DNA from: Terriglobia bacterium
GTDB lineage: Bacteria > Acidobacteriota > Terriglobia > Terriglobales > Acidobacteriaceae
Length of the DNA stretch: 41,419 nt
Assembly: GCA_021324365.1 (NCBI GenBank)
Contig: JAJPJE010000125.1
Span: forward strand, 1-41,419
Reading direction: 5' to 3'
The translations under genes and the position numbers were made by a program. Shown here one piece after another: positions 8,366 to 17,500 of the stretch; position 1 is the first letter of the stretch, and each line of letters opens with the position of its first letter. Below the pieces are notes generated by a model. It saw nothing but the letters and a program-made list of their open reading frames with translations, was not told the origin of the DNA and made no database searches.

Positions 8366-9358
8366 ATGAGGCACCGAGAGATTGTGCTTTTTTGGCTTCT
8401 GGCATTCGCTTCGGCAGCGTGGGCACAGGCTGCAAAGCCGCAGACACCCCGTGAGGCTCTGATCGAGATGATCGCATCGCCAACTCCCGGCACGTTCGAT
8501 GCGCATCTGCTGAACGAAACTCGTGCCAAGCTGAAGCAGCTGAAACAGAGCGCGCAACAGCAGTTTGCTTTGCCATTGATGATGATGAATGCACAGACGC
8601 AATCGAACACGAACCTGAAGTGGAATGCGACCGGTCCGGTGCTCGTAGCCTTTGATACGCCGAAAACCGGCGGGCGCATGGAAGTGCGAGTCGATCGCGA
8701 TGTGATCAAAGGCAACCATGACGAAATGGAGCTGTCCTTCCATGCGATTAAAGATGGTCATGAGGATTCCATGGCGGTGACTCCTCACCTGCAGCTGCAG
8801 ATGAAATCCGAAGAGAACGTATGGAAATTGAGCGAGGTCGGATTCTCCTTGGCGGTCAAGCTCGATGGCGCGCTGATAGACGGCATTCAGAAGCAGATGG
8901 AAACAGCCGCCACGCAGATGCGCACCGCGAATGCCACGCACGGCGATGCTACGTTTTCCATGAGCAGCTCAAGCTCCATGAGCCAGTCGCCGGCAGTGTT
9001 TCGCGCCCCGAGCACGAGTGAAAGCAAAGCGATGTCTGCGGTGAAAAGCATCATTGCCGCAGAAAACAGCTTCAAGTCCGCGAATCCACAGGTGGGATAC
9101 ACCTGCAACATGAGTGATCTTGGCGATGCAGCGCCGGCCCAAGCGCAGGTAACAGATACAGCCTTTGGCGGAGATGTGAGAGGTGGCTATCACTACAGTC
9201 TCTACGGCTGCCGCAGCAATGGGTTCAAAGTGGTCGCAGTGCCGGCAAATGTACGCGAGCACTTGCGCGCCTTCTGCTCCGACGAGAGTGGGATGCTGCG
9301 CTTTGCCGAAGATGGCCATGGCTCAACCTGCTTGAGTGAACATGACCTGGTGAAGTAA
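8366..9358 (+). CDS. Secreted protein with a C-terminal pilin-like domain
   Basis: A 330-residue protein with a classical signal peptide (residues 1-21, ending AWA-Q), not a prepilin leader. Residues about 22-215 are a mixed helical/beta region with no recognised family. A low-complexity Ser/Met stretch (about 197-210) leads into residues about 220-330, which resemble the C-terminal part of acidobacterial type IV pilin-like proteins: a helix, then GYTCNMSDLG, later GYHYSLYGC, VVAVPAN, and FCSDESGMLRF before a final Cys. These paired Cys blocks are seen directly; the family resemblance is from memory. A GAGG ribosome binding site precedes the ATG. Function is unknown. Confidence 0.75.
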   Translation: MRHREIVLFWLLAFASAAWAQAAKPQTPREALIEMIASPTPGTFDAHLLNETRAKLKQLKQSAQQQFALPLMMMNAQTQSNTNLKWNATGPVLVAFDTPKTGGRMEVRVDRDVIKGNHDEMELSFHAIKDGHEDSMAVTPHLQLQMKSEENVWKLSEVGFSLAVKLDGALIDGIQKQMETAATQMRTANATHGDATFSMSSSSSMSQSPAVFRAPSTSESKAMSAVKSIIAAENSFKSANPQVGYTCNMSDLGDAAPAQAQVTDTAFGGDVRGGYHYSLYGCRSNGFKVVAVPANVREHLRAFCSDESGMLRFAEDGHGSTCLSEHDLVK

Positions 9359-9402
9359 ACGCCATTCGGAAGTTCCCGGCCGTTAAGGCTTAGAATGTAC
9401 AC

Positions 9403-9642
9403 ATGGCTCGCGGCTGGGAGAGCAAGTCGGTCGAAGAACAGCAGAGTGAGTTCGCTAAGAGTTCAGAAAATAAAGGTGCGCGTTCTCCCGAAGAAGAAAA
9501 GCGCATGCACTTGCGTAAGGAATTGCAGTTGAAGCGCGCGAGAGTGCTGGAGCAGTTGCAGCGCTCGCAAAATGCGCGCTATACGGAACTGCTGAACCGT
9601 GAACTCCAGGAAGTGGAACGCGATCTGGCTTCCACTGAATAG
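9403..9642 (+). CDS. Small charged coiled-coil protein of unknown function
   Basis: A 79-residue, highly charged protein with no export signal or membrane segment. Residues about 28-78 form a long amphipathic helix rich in Glu, Arg, Leu and Gln, consistent with a coiled coil. No known domain is recognised. A TAGAAT box lies six nt upstream of the ATG with no Shine-Dalgarno sequence, so translation may begin on a leaderless transcript. It ends 15 bp before the convergent M23 peptidase gene. Its role is unknown. Confidence 0.65.
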   Translation: MARGWESKSVEEQQSEFAKSSENKGARSPEEEKRMHLRKELQLKRARVLEQLQRSQNARYTELLNRELQEVERDLASTE

Positions 9643-9657
9643 TTCCGCCAAGCCTGT

Positions 9658-10593
9658 TCAGTCTGAGCTTTTCACGGCTTCATGTTCGCGGTAGTTCGGC
9701 ATGGGAAGCTTAAGCAGTTTCATGGGATCCAGGTACGCCCCCTCCCAGCGGACTGCAAGATGCAGGTGTGGTCCTGTGGCTCGCCCTGTACCGCCGCTCA
9801 ATGCGATTACCTGTCCCTTCTTGACGTGCTCGCCCGGTTTTACTTCGATCTGTGACAGGTGCATGTAGATGGTTTTCAGGCCGTCGCCGTGGTCGATCAT
9901 CACGCAACCGCCTTCGAAGAAGAGCGGTTGCGCCAATACGACCTGGCCGTCATTGGCGGCACGAACGGCAGTTCCAGAGGCGACTCGGAAGTCGGTTCCG
10001 CGATGCACGCTTGCCACTTTGCCGTTGAAGACGCGAGCGGTTCCAAACGAGTCGGAGGCGGGCGCGTCGACGGGCATAGCGAAATCCCCTGACCATTCCG
10101 GGTAGGGCTCGCCTTTCAAAAAGGCTACAGTCTTGATCTGCTTATCTTCTTCGATCCGCTTCACTTCTTCGGGGCCGGGAGCGACGAATCGTTGGGGTAC
10201 GTTGAGCGTTATCTTAGGATAGCTGGTCTTTCCGACGAAGATGGTCTGCTGAAATTCCCAGCGTTCCCCATTCCTTGCCCTCCCAACTAGTTCGAGTTTG
10301 TACCTGCCGGCTGGAGTTCCCACATCAACGCCGCCCATACCGTACCAGGTGTTCTTCTGGGTTCCTGGAAAGAAACGAATTTCGCGCCCTAGGAACGTTC
10401 CGGTCAACGCTTGCAGCGGCTCGCCCGAGGTCGCCGTGAATATGCAGGGAGACCCGTTGGTGATCCGTTGCGGATTCCAACTGACCTGGAACACGTTGTT
10501 GGATGGCGCACCTAGACAGGCTGCGCTAAAGGTAAAGGTGAGGACAACGAAGAGGACAGGCAGGAAGAGACACTTCGAAAATGGTTGCGACAC
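9658..10593 (-). CDS. Secreted M23-family metallopeptidase (LytM domain)
   Basis: A 311-residue exported protein with an N-terminal hydrophobic signal (about residues 8-29). Residues about 30-135 form a beta-rich domain. Residues about 190-300 are an M23 peptidase domain: zinc ligands His197 and Asp201 (HRGTD), His245, and the HLH motif at 276-278 are all present, so it should be an active zinc endopeptidase that cuts peptidoglycan cross-links. The start is GTG with a weak ribosome binding site. It lies 70 bp downstream of another secreted-protein gene on the same strand and may be co-transcribed with it. Confidence 0.9.
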   Translation of the reverse strand: MSQPFSKCLFLPVLFVVLTFTFSAACLGAPSNNVFQVSWNPQRITNGSPCIFTATSGEPLQALTGTFLGREIRFFPGTQKNTWYGMGGVDVGTPAGRYKLELVGRARNGERWEFQQTIFVGKTSYPKITLNVPQRFVAPGPEEVKRIEEDKQIKTVAFLKGEPYPEWSGDFAMPVDAPASDSFGTARVFNGKVASVHRGTDFRVASGTAVRAANDGQVVLAQPLFFEGGCVMIDHGDGLKTIYMHLSQIEVKPGEHVKKGQVIALSGGTGRATGPHLHLAVRWEGAYLDPMKLLKLPMPNYREHEAVKSSD

Positions 10594-10663
10594 TCACAAA
10601 AGCATACAGCGATCGATTGAATTTGGAAAAGAGGAGGCAAGCATCTTGGTCACACCCAGGCGC

Positions 10664-11572
10664 TCATTGTTGCTTCGGCGCGGGGAGAAGGTTGCAGTTG
10701 GCAACACAGCGCGTAACCTGTAATTCGATTTCGGCTTTCTTATGCGAGGCGGTGTTTGCACCTGCTTCCGGCAGAAGCACCAAGGCCTGCGGGCCATCGG
10801 CGACGTTCGCCGTGCAGTCGAAGGTGAGAGTCTGGACCCCTCGTTGCTTACAACTCGAGCCGGACATGATGGACTGCAATGAATCTGGGCTGGAATAGAC
10901 CTGGTCGATGTCCTTGGATGGCACCAGCGTAACCAGCATTGGAATGCCGGCTTTGATCCTGATATTAACGTCCTGCCCGTCATGGTCGGGATTAATGACT
11001 GAATACACCTTTGGAACCGGCGTGATTTCGTATTTTTCTTTTACCAGGCGGAACCACTGGAATTCCGGCTGCAGGCAATTGCTGACGCAATTCCAACGAT
11101 AGTAGGTGATCAGTACATCGTTCGGCGAGATGAATTGCCTTGCTCCGCCCGTTCCTTTTAAGATGGCTCCCACGCTGCGCACGATCGCATTGCTGGGATT
11201 GCGCTCATCACGAATAACCAGCACCATGGGACGGGCTGGCGGCAGAGCGCAGGTATAAGTCGTACTCACGACGTGTTCTCGCAGGCAACGAAAGTTCAGG
11301 TCATGATTGGAGCGCTCATGTTGCATCGCCGAATTCCATTCGTCCGCGGCTACCATAGCTACGGTAACCGGTTGTTTCGCCTGGATATCGACATGCATGT
11401 TGCCGCCGTTCGGACCTGGCCGGTAGACTCTGCCGCCATGAAAATCGGAAGGATCTAGCCGGACAGTTTCGTCGCTGGCGCGAACCCAGTCGAATACCTT
11501 GTCCTGTGCAAAGCACAGCGTCGAGAACACGGCAACGAGCAAAAGTGCGTAAGTGGCGGTCCTTCTCGTCAT
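10664..11572 (-). CDS. Secreted protein of unknown function
   Basis: A 302-residue exported protein not recognised as any named family. The ATG at 11572 puts a clear signal peptide (hydrophobic ALLLVAVF, cleavage after CFA-Q) at the N-terminus; the frame extends 18 codons further upstream without support. The mature part is beta-rich, carries scattered Cys residues that could pair (RCLREH, TYTCAL, WNCVSNC, SSCKQR, FDCTAN, TRCVANC), and has no catalytic motif I can see. It precedes the M23 peptidase on the same strand by 70 bp, which suggests an envelope-related role but does not prove it. Confidence 0.7.
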   Translation of the reverse strand: MTRRTATYALLLVAVFSTLCFAQDKVFDWVRASDETVRLDPSDFHGGRVYRPGPNGGNMHVDIQAKQPVTVAMVAADEWNSAMQHERSNHDLNFRCLREHVVSTTYTCALPPARPMVLVIRDERNPSNAIVRSVGAILKGTGGARQFISPNDVLITYYRWNCVSNCLQPEFQWFRLVKEKYEITPVPKVYSVINPDHDGQDVNIRIKAGIPMLVTLVPSKDIDQVYSSPDSLQSIMSGSSCKQRGVQTLTFDCTANVADGPQALVLLPEAGANTASHKKAEIELQVTRCVANCNLLPAPKQQ

Positions 11573-11744
11573 CCTGCTTACATTTAAGTTCAGCCAGGAA
11601 CGGCGCGACAAAAGCCAACAGGGCATGTCCGGTTACTGCAGTAACAGTCCGGGATAGCCTGCATTACGGGATTCGATACCAGCGAAAGGTGCGCTTGTTC
11701 CTTGATCTTTAGCGCTCAATCATTTAGACAGTTCGCTTACTACT

Positions 11745-13817
11745 GTGGGCGATACGCGCGCGCGGAGTATCAACGTATTTCAGGGGGCGGACTTGGTTGA
11801 ACTTTCGGGTGATAAACGCAGCTGGCTAGTTCCGGTCGGAGTTGCCATTTTACTTCTCATCCTGTTCCTGCAACTCGCGTTCTCGACGCGGCGTAATTCC
11901 ATTACCTGGGATGAAGACGATCACATCTACGCCGGGTACATGATGTGGAAGCATGCAGATTACGGGTTAAACCCCGAGCATCCGCCACTGGTGAAGTTGC
12001 TCGGAGCGCTGCCGCTGCTCAAAATGCCACTCGCGATGCCGCCGGAGCAAAACCGCTTCTTCAAAATCGAAGCTTTTCTGAACGGCAAGGACTTCCTCTT
12101 CAAGAACGACGCGAACGCCATGCTATTCCGGGTGCGACTGGCGGTTTCAATCCTGACGCTACTGCTCGCGTTATTCGTATTCCTCGCAGCACGAGAGATG
12201 TTCGGCACAGCAGCCGGATTTATCGCGCTGAGCTTGCTCGTATTTGATCCCAATATCATCGCGCATGGAGCAGTACTCGGAACGGACATAGGTCTCTCGT
12301 GTTTTATGTTTGCTTCGATTTATACCTTCTATCGGTATGTGAAGGCGCCGTCGATCGGACGGATGCTCCTGGTGGGACTAGTAGCCGGACTGGGGCTTGC
12401 TTCCAAACATACCGCCATCCTGATCGGACCGATGCTGATCATGCTGGCTGCGGTCGAAGTCATTCGCAAGACGAGCCCGAAAGGTGAAAAAAGAACGCGC
12501 CACGCGCTTCAACTCGCAGCCGCAGTGGTCGTGATCACAGTGGTGGCCGTGGCCATCTTGTGGGCATTTTACGGCTTCCGGTACCAGGCGCGACCGGCGG
12601 GAATGCAAATCAATCCGCCACTTGCCGAGTCCATGCATGGGCTTTCGCGTCCACATGAGGTCAGGGGATTGCAGATGGTGGCGAACTGGAGGCTGCTGCC
12701 CGAGTCGTATATCTACGGACTCACCGACGTGCGCATCATGTCAGATTTTTACCAGAGTTTCGTGTTAGGGCGAGTGTACCCGCACGGTGTCTGGTGGTAC
12801 TTCCCGGTGGCGTTTGCCATCAAGTCGACACTTACACTGCTGATCCTACTGGTAGTCGCAGTCGCCGCGATTGCCACCAGGAAGCTGGACTGCTGGCGCG
12901 AAATTCTTTTCCTGACGATCCCACCGGCTTTTTATTTCTTCATCGCGATGATCTCGCGCATGAATATCGGATTAAGACACATACTGCCGATCTATCCCTT
13001 CCTGTGGGTGCTGGTGGCGGGCGCAGTATGGATGTTCATCAAGCGTGACAGGCGGTGGCTATACGCCGTGATCGCGTTGCTCGTGTTTCAGGCTGTATCG
13101 GGTGCGCGAACCTATCCAGCTTATATGGCTTATGCGAACGAGCTTTGGGGCGGCCCCTCGCAAACCTACAAATACTTGAGTGACTCCAACTCCGATTGGG
13201 GACAGCAGCTCAAAGACGTGAAGACGTATCTGGACGCGCACGGCATTAAGGATTGCTGGTTTGTCTACTTCGCTGAGGGCGTGGTCGATACGAAATATTA
13301 CGGAATCCCCTGCAAGCCACTGCCAACAGCGGATTCTCTGTGGGTAAACGCTCCGATAGAAGCTCCGCCCGCGGTTGATGGCCCCGTGCTGATCAGCGCC
13401 GGCGATCTGTCCGGATTTGAATTTGGCCCAGGACCTTTGAATCCGTACGCGCAGTTTCAGAAACTGAAGCCGACCGCGGTGATTGACTACGGAGTTTTTG
13501 TTTTCGACGGGCATTTTGAAATTCCTTTGGCCGCTGCCAAGAGCCATATACAGAAGGCCCGTGATCTGATGCAGCAGAAGCAGTTCGGCGACGCGCTGGT
13601 GGAGGCGCAGGAGGCGGTAAAACTTGCACCGGAAAACGTCGACAGCAATGCCGTTTTGGGTGATGTGCTGGTGGAATTGAAGCGTCCGGAGGAGGCACGC
13701 GCCCTTTATGAGAAGGCTCTCGTTCTGGCGAAGACGGTCGAACCGCAATTCCAGGCCGGTCGTGCAGAGGGCCTCGAGCGAAAGGTCACGGAAAGCCAGG
13801 CAATGATGACTAAGTGA
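11745..13817 (+). CDS. GT39-type membrane glycosyltransferase with a C-terminal TPR domain
   Basis: A 690-residue membrane protein. After a first transmembrane segment (about 28-47) comes TWDEDDH (55-60), the acidic first-loop motif expected for the GT-C glycosyltransferases that use lipid-linked sugars, then NPEHPPLVKLL, typical of the PMT/GT39 group. About ten further hydrophobic segments run to residue 460. A soluble region follows, and residues about 598-690 form TPR-like helices (FGDALVEAQEAVKLAPENVDS and a second copy). The start is GTG and has no obvious ribosome binding site; a later start near the first membrane segment is possible. It probably transfers a sugar to an envelope protein or lipid on the outer face of the membrane. 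Confidence 0.85.
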   Translation: MGDTRARSINVFQGADLVELSGDKRSWLVPVGVAILLLILFLQLAFSTRRNSITWDEDDHIYAGYMMWKHADYGLNPEHPPLVKLLGALPLLKMPLAMPPEQNRFFKIEAFLNGKDFLFKNDANAMLFRVRLAVSILTLLLALFVFLAAREMFGTAAGFIALSLLVFDPNIIAHGAVLGTDIGLSCFMFASIYTFYRYVKAPSIGRMLLVGLVAGLGLASKHTAILIGPMLIMLAAVEVIRKTSPKGEKRTRHALQLAAAVVVITVVAVAILWAFYGFRYQARPAGMQINPPLAESMHGLSRPHEVRGLQMVANWRLLPESYIYGLTDVRIMSDFYQSFVLGRVYPHGVWWYFPVAFAIKSTLTLLILLVVAVAAIATRKLDCWREILFLTIPPAFYFFIAMISRMNIGLRHILPIYPFLWVLVAGAVWMFIKRDRRWLYAVIALLVFQAVSGARTYPAYMAYANELWGGPSQTYKYLSDSNSDWGQQLKDVKTYLDAHGIKDCWFVYFAEGVVDTKYYGIPCKPLPTADSLWVNAPIEAPPAVDGPVLISAGDLSGFEFGPGPLNPYAQFQKLKPTAVIDYGVFVFDGHFEIPLAAAKSHIQKARDLMQQKQFGDALVEAQEAVKLAPENVDSNAVLGDVLVELKRPEEARALYEKALVLAKTVEPQFQAGRAEGLERKVTESQAMMTK

Positions 13818-13863
13818 GGGAGTTGGAGTCTCTTCACGTTAGAATCGTTGCGAGGCTGCCAAC

Positions 13864-14583
13864 ATGGTGAGGTGTTTTCTTTCTGCGGCTCTGTTCCTCG
13901 GAACCATAGCGGCATTTTGTGCGGACAACAGAACCATCACACAAGAAGAGTTGGTACGCAGAACCCAGGCGCTATTCGATGCAGTTGCCGTTGGGAATCA
14001 GTCGCCGTGGAAGGAGTACTTCGCGGATGATGCGATGTACTTCGACGAGAAGGGGCGAGCGATGGACAAGGCGGCTCTGGTGGCGGATGTCACCCCACTG
14101 CCCAAGGGCTTCTCTGGAACGATTACCGTTTTACACCCCCAAAGCCGTTTCGTCGGAGACACCGCGGTGCTGAGTTACGACCTGGATGAAACCGAGACCG
14201 TCTACGATCAAAATCTGAAAGCGCGCTATCACGGAACGGATACGTGGATGTATCGCAATGGCGAATGGCAAATCATTGCGGGCCAGATGTTCCGGTATTA
14301 CGAGGATCCGGCGGTGGGACCGAGCGAAAGCGCTAACTTTAAGGATTATGTCGGGACCTATCAGTTGGCTCCTGGCGTCATGCGTACAGTGACCTCCGAC
14401 GGCAACGAACTGCTCGTGAAACGAGGCGACCGCAAGGCCGAGCGGTTGCTGCCGGAGTCCGGCGACATCTTCTTTCGGCCGGGCGTGGAGGGGCGAATTC
14501 TATTTCACCGGGACCAAAGCGGCCGCGTGATCGCGCTCATTGATCGCCGCAACAATGAAGATATTGTCTGGAAGAAGAAGTAG
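13864..14583 (+). CDS. Secreted NTF2-like (DUF4440-type) protein
   Basis: A 239-residue protein with a short signal peptide (residues 1-19). Residues about 25-145 have the SnoaL/DUF4440 NTF2-like pattern: a helix with TQALFDAVAVGN, DDAMYFDEKGRAMDK, then TAVLSYDLDE and DTWMYRNGEWQIIAGQ. Residues about 155-239 form a second beta-rich domain (YVGTYQLAPGVMRTVTSDGNELLV, with two further strand pairs) of the kind often attached to such proteins. NTF2-like folds serve as enzymes or binding modules, so no reaction is assigned. GAGG lies 8 nt upstream of the ATG, and a TAGAAT box at 13840-13845 is a possible promoter -10. Confidence 0.8.
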   Translation: MVRCFLSAALFLGTIAAFCADNRTITQEELVRRTQALFDAVAVGNQSPWKEYFADDAMYFDEKGRAMDKAALVADVTPLPKGFSGTITVLHPQSRFVGDTAVLSYDLDETETVYDQNLKARYHGTDTWMYRNGEWQIIAGQMFRYYEDPAVGPSESANFKDYVGTYQLAPGVMRTVTSDGNELLVKRGDRKAERLLPESGDIFFRPGVEGRILFHRDQSGRVIALIDRRNNEDIVWKKK

Positions 14584-14594
14584 CGGAGCTTTTG

Positions 14595-17500
14595 CTAGGC
14601 CGCTGTTGACGAGTCCGTTCGCGATTGTGGAACAGTTTTAAGTATTCCATCGAAAGGAAAGAAGAGTTGGAAGGTGCTCCCGCGATGCCGTGTTTGGCTC
14701 GACCGAACCTTAATTTCCCCGCCGTGCTTCTCTATGATTTCTTTGCTGACCCAGAGTCCAAGCCCGGTACCTGTGGTTTCTTTCGTGCTGAAGAAAGGCT
14801 GAAAAAGGTGTTTCAACGTATCGGTGTTCATGCCCTGGCCTGAGTCTGCAATCGTGACGCGAATGCCCTCGCGCCCGCTGCTCCAATCCCTTGAACGCCG
14901 TTCTCGAATACCGATGCGTCCACCTGTACCGATCGCATCCAATGCATTGCCGATCAAGTTGGCAAAGAGCTGACGCAATTCTCCCGCAAAAGCCAGGATA
15001 TGCTCAGTGCTGCGGTAATTGCGCTCGACGACAATCTCAGCATCCCGAAGCCGCCGCTCATACAGCGCAACCACGGACTCGAGCACCTCTTTGAGGCTGG
15101 TACGGGCCGGCTTCGTACTCTGCCGGTAGAAGCGAAGCGTTTGCGTGGCGATGTGAGACACGCGATCGAGTTCTGATTGTGCAGTTGCTAGATACTCTTT
15201 TGTGCCAGGGCTTACGGAAGTGTCTCCCTGGATGAGGAACAGCAGGTTCATCACCGATTCGAGCGGATTGTTGATCTCATGAGAGATGGATGCGGCGAGC
15301 CTTCCTGCGACTGCCAGTTTTTCGTTCTGGCGCAATGCTTGTTCTGCCCTGCGACGCTCGGTTATATCGCGGAAGAAGACTGCGATGCCTTCATCGGTGG
15401 GGTACGCGTGAACATCGAACCACTTGTTAAGAGGATCCGGATAAAATTCTTCGAACTGGACAGGCACTCCTTCGTTCATTGCGCGCTGATATTGTTTCCA
15501 GAATTCGCGTCCAACTGCTTCGGGAAATTCATCCCAGATGTTCTTGTAAAGAAGATCACGACCCGCGGCGATCAGAGATCCAGCATTGGCGTTGAGAAAC
15601 GTAAATCTCCAAGTTTTATCCAGCACGAACACCGAATCGGTGGTTCTCTCCAGAACTTCGCGCCAGCGAGCTTCGCTCGCACGCAGAGCTTTTTCCGAAG
15701 AGGCTCTCAACTCGGCGATTTGCAACGCAGATCCGACTCGAACTACAAGTTCCCTGGCAGAGAATGGTTTCGTGATGTAATCGTCTGCTCCCGCTTCAAA
15801 GCCTTCGATCTCAGCTTCTTCACCTGCACGCGCCGAGAGCATGAGCACAGGGACACTCACCGTATCGGGATTTCCTCGCACGGCAGCAATCAGAGCTCGG
15901 CCATCCATAACCGGCATCATGACGTCGGTAAGCATAAGGTCAGGACGATGTCTTGCGATTGCCGCCAAAGCTTCTTGCCCGTTTGAAACAGCCTCAATCT
16001 CGTAATTGTCCTGCAAAAGCCGGCTGATGTACTCCCGCATATCTGCATTGTCGTCGGCGATCAGGACGCGATGGCGCTTAGGATGACTACGGTGCTCCGG
16101 TTTGCGAAAGGGCTCGGCGCTTTCCACGCGGTCCATTTCTGGCACCCAGCGTAGCGCCTCCGAAACGAATGCTTCTACTCGCGATGAGTTCGCATTCCTT
16201 TTGCCAGAGTACCGGACCCGCTCCGGCGGGAGATGGCTGCTGCCCGTCGGAATGTTCACCAGGAAGCGGCTCCCCACACCTTCCTTGCTTTCTACCGTAA
16301 TCGAACCGCCATGTATGCGGACCAATTCGTGAACCAGCGCGAGACCGATGCCGGTGCCTTCGAAGCTTCTACCGCGCGAACCCTCGATGCGATGAAAACG
16401 CTGGAAAATTTTGGGAAGCTCAGAAGCAGGAATTCCTGTACCACTGTCGATGACGCTCAGTCGAACGGTTCCAGCCTTTTCCGTTAGTTCAACAGTTACC
16501 CCGCCACTCAAAGTGAACTTAAAAGCATTTGAGAGAAGATTGAGAACAATCTTCTCCCACATGTCGGAGTCGACATACACGGGAGCACTGACTTTCGGAA
16601 GGTTCAAATTCAAAGACAAATTTGCCCGGTCGAAAGCAGAACGAAATCCGCTCGCCAATTCATTGGTCAGTTGCGCCAGGTCCACAGGTTCGAAGGTGGC
16701 TTGTACCCGGCCCGCCTCGATTCTCGAAAAATCGAGAAGATCGTTGACCAGACGCTGCAGACGGATGCTGTTGCGGTAAAGAAGTTCCAGACGTTCCCGG
16801 TTCTTGAGATCCAGCGATTGATCAGACCGCATCTCCTCCAGCGGAGCCAGCATCAGGGTCAGGGGAGTTCGGAATTCGTGGCTGACATTGCTGAAGAAGG
16901 CGGTTTTCGCACGATCAATTTCGGCCAGTGCTTCAGCGCGCTTGCGTTCTTGCTCGAATGCCTCGGCGTCCGCAATCGCAGCCGAGATATGACCTGCAAC
17001 AAGGGCCAAGAAAGATTCGTAGCTTTCGTCTAGACGTTTGCGTGGATTCAACCCGGCAACCAGGAATCCTTTTGGCGTTTCGCCTCCGGATTGCGCGATG
17101 GGTATGGTGATGAACTGCTGGACCTCGCGCCCCCAGTGCCCCTTTGGGAGTTCTTCGCCCGGCACAAAGGAACATTCTCGAACGTTAGTTTCGCCCGAGA
17201 GGACGCTTTGAACAGGCGGCCACTGAGAAGTCACGTCTACCAACTGTGGCGCCAGTCGCTCAGAAACGTTGGTGCCAACAGTCGCAATGCATCGTGCAGT
17301 GGTGCCTTTCTGGTCGAACAGGTAGATCGCTGCGAACGGAACGTCAATCGAGTTTGCGGTGAGCACTTCCGCCTGCAGTTTGCAGCCTTCCTCGGCATTT
17401 TTCGCTTTGGAGGTGCGAACCGCCGCCAGTCGACTCAGGGTTCGGATCCGGCGCTCGCCAATTACCCGCTCGGTAGTCTCCTGCACAGGCGTAAAGACAC

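Noticed and set aside
15279-15986. A 235-codon plus-strand open frame inside the histidine kinase gene
   Set aside because: It lies fully antisense to conserved kinase and receiver domains and its translation resembles no protein.
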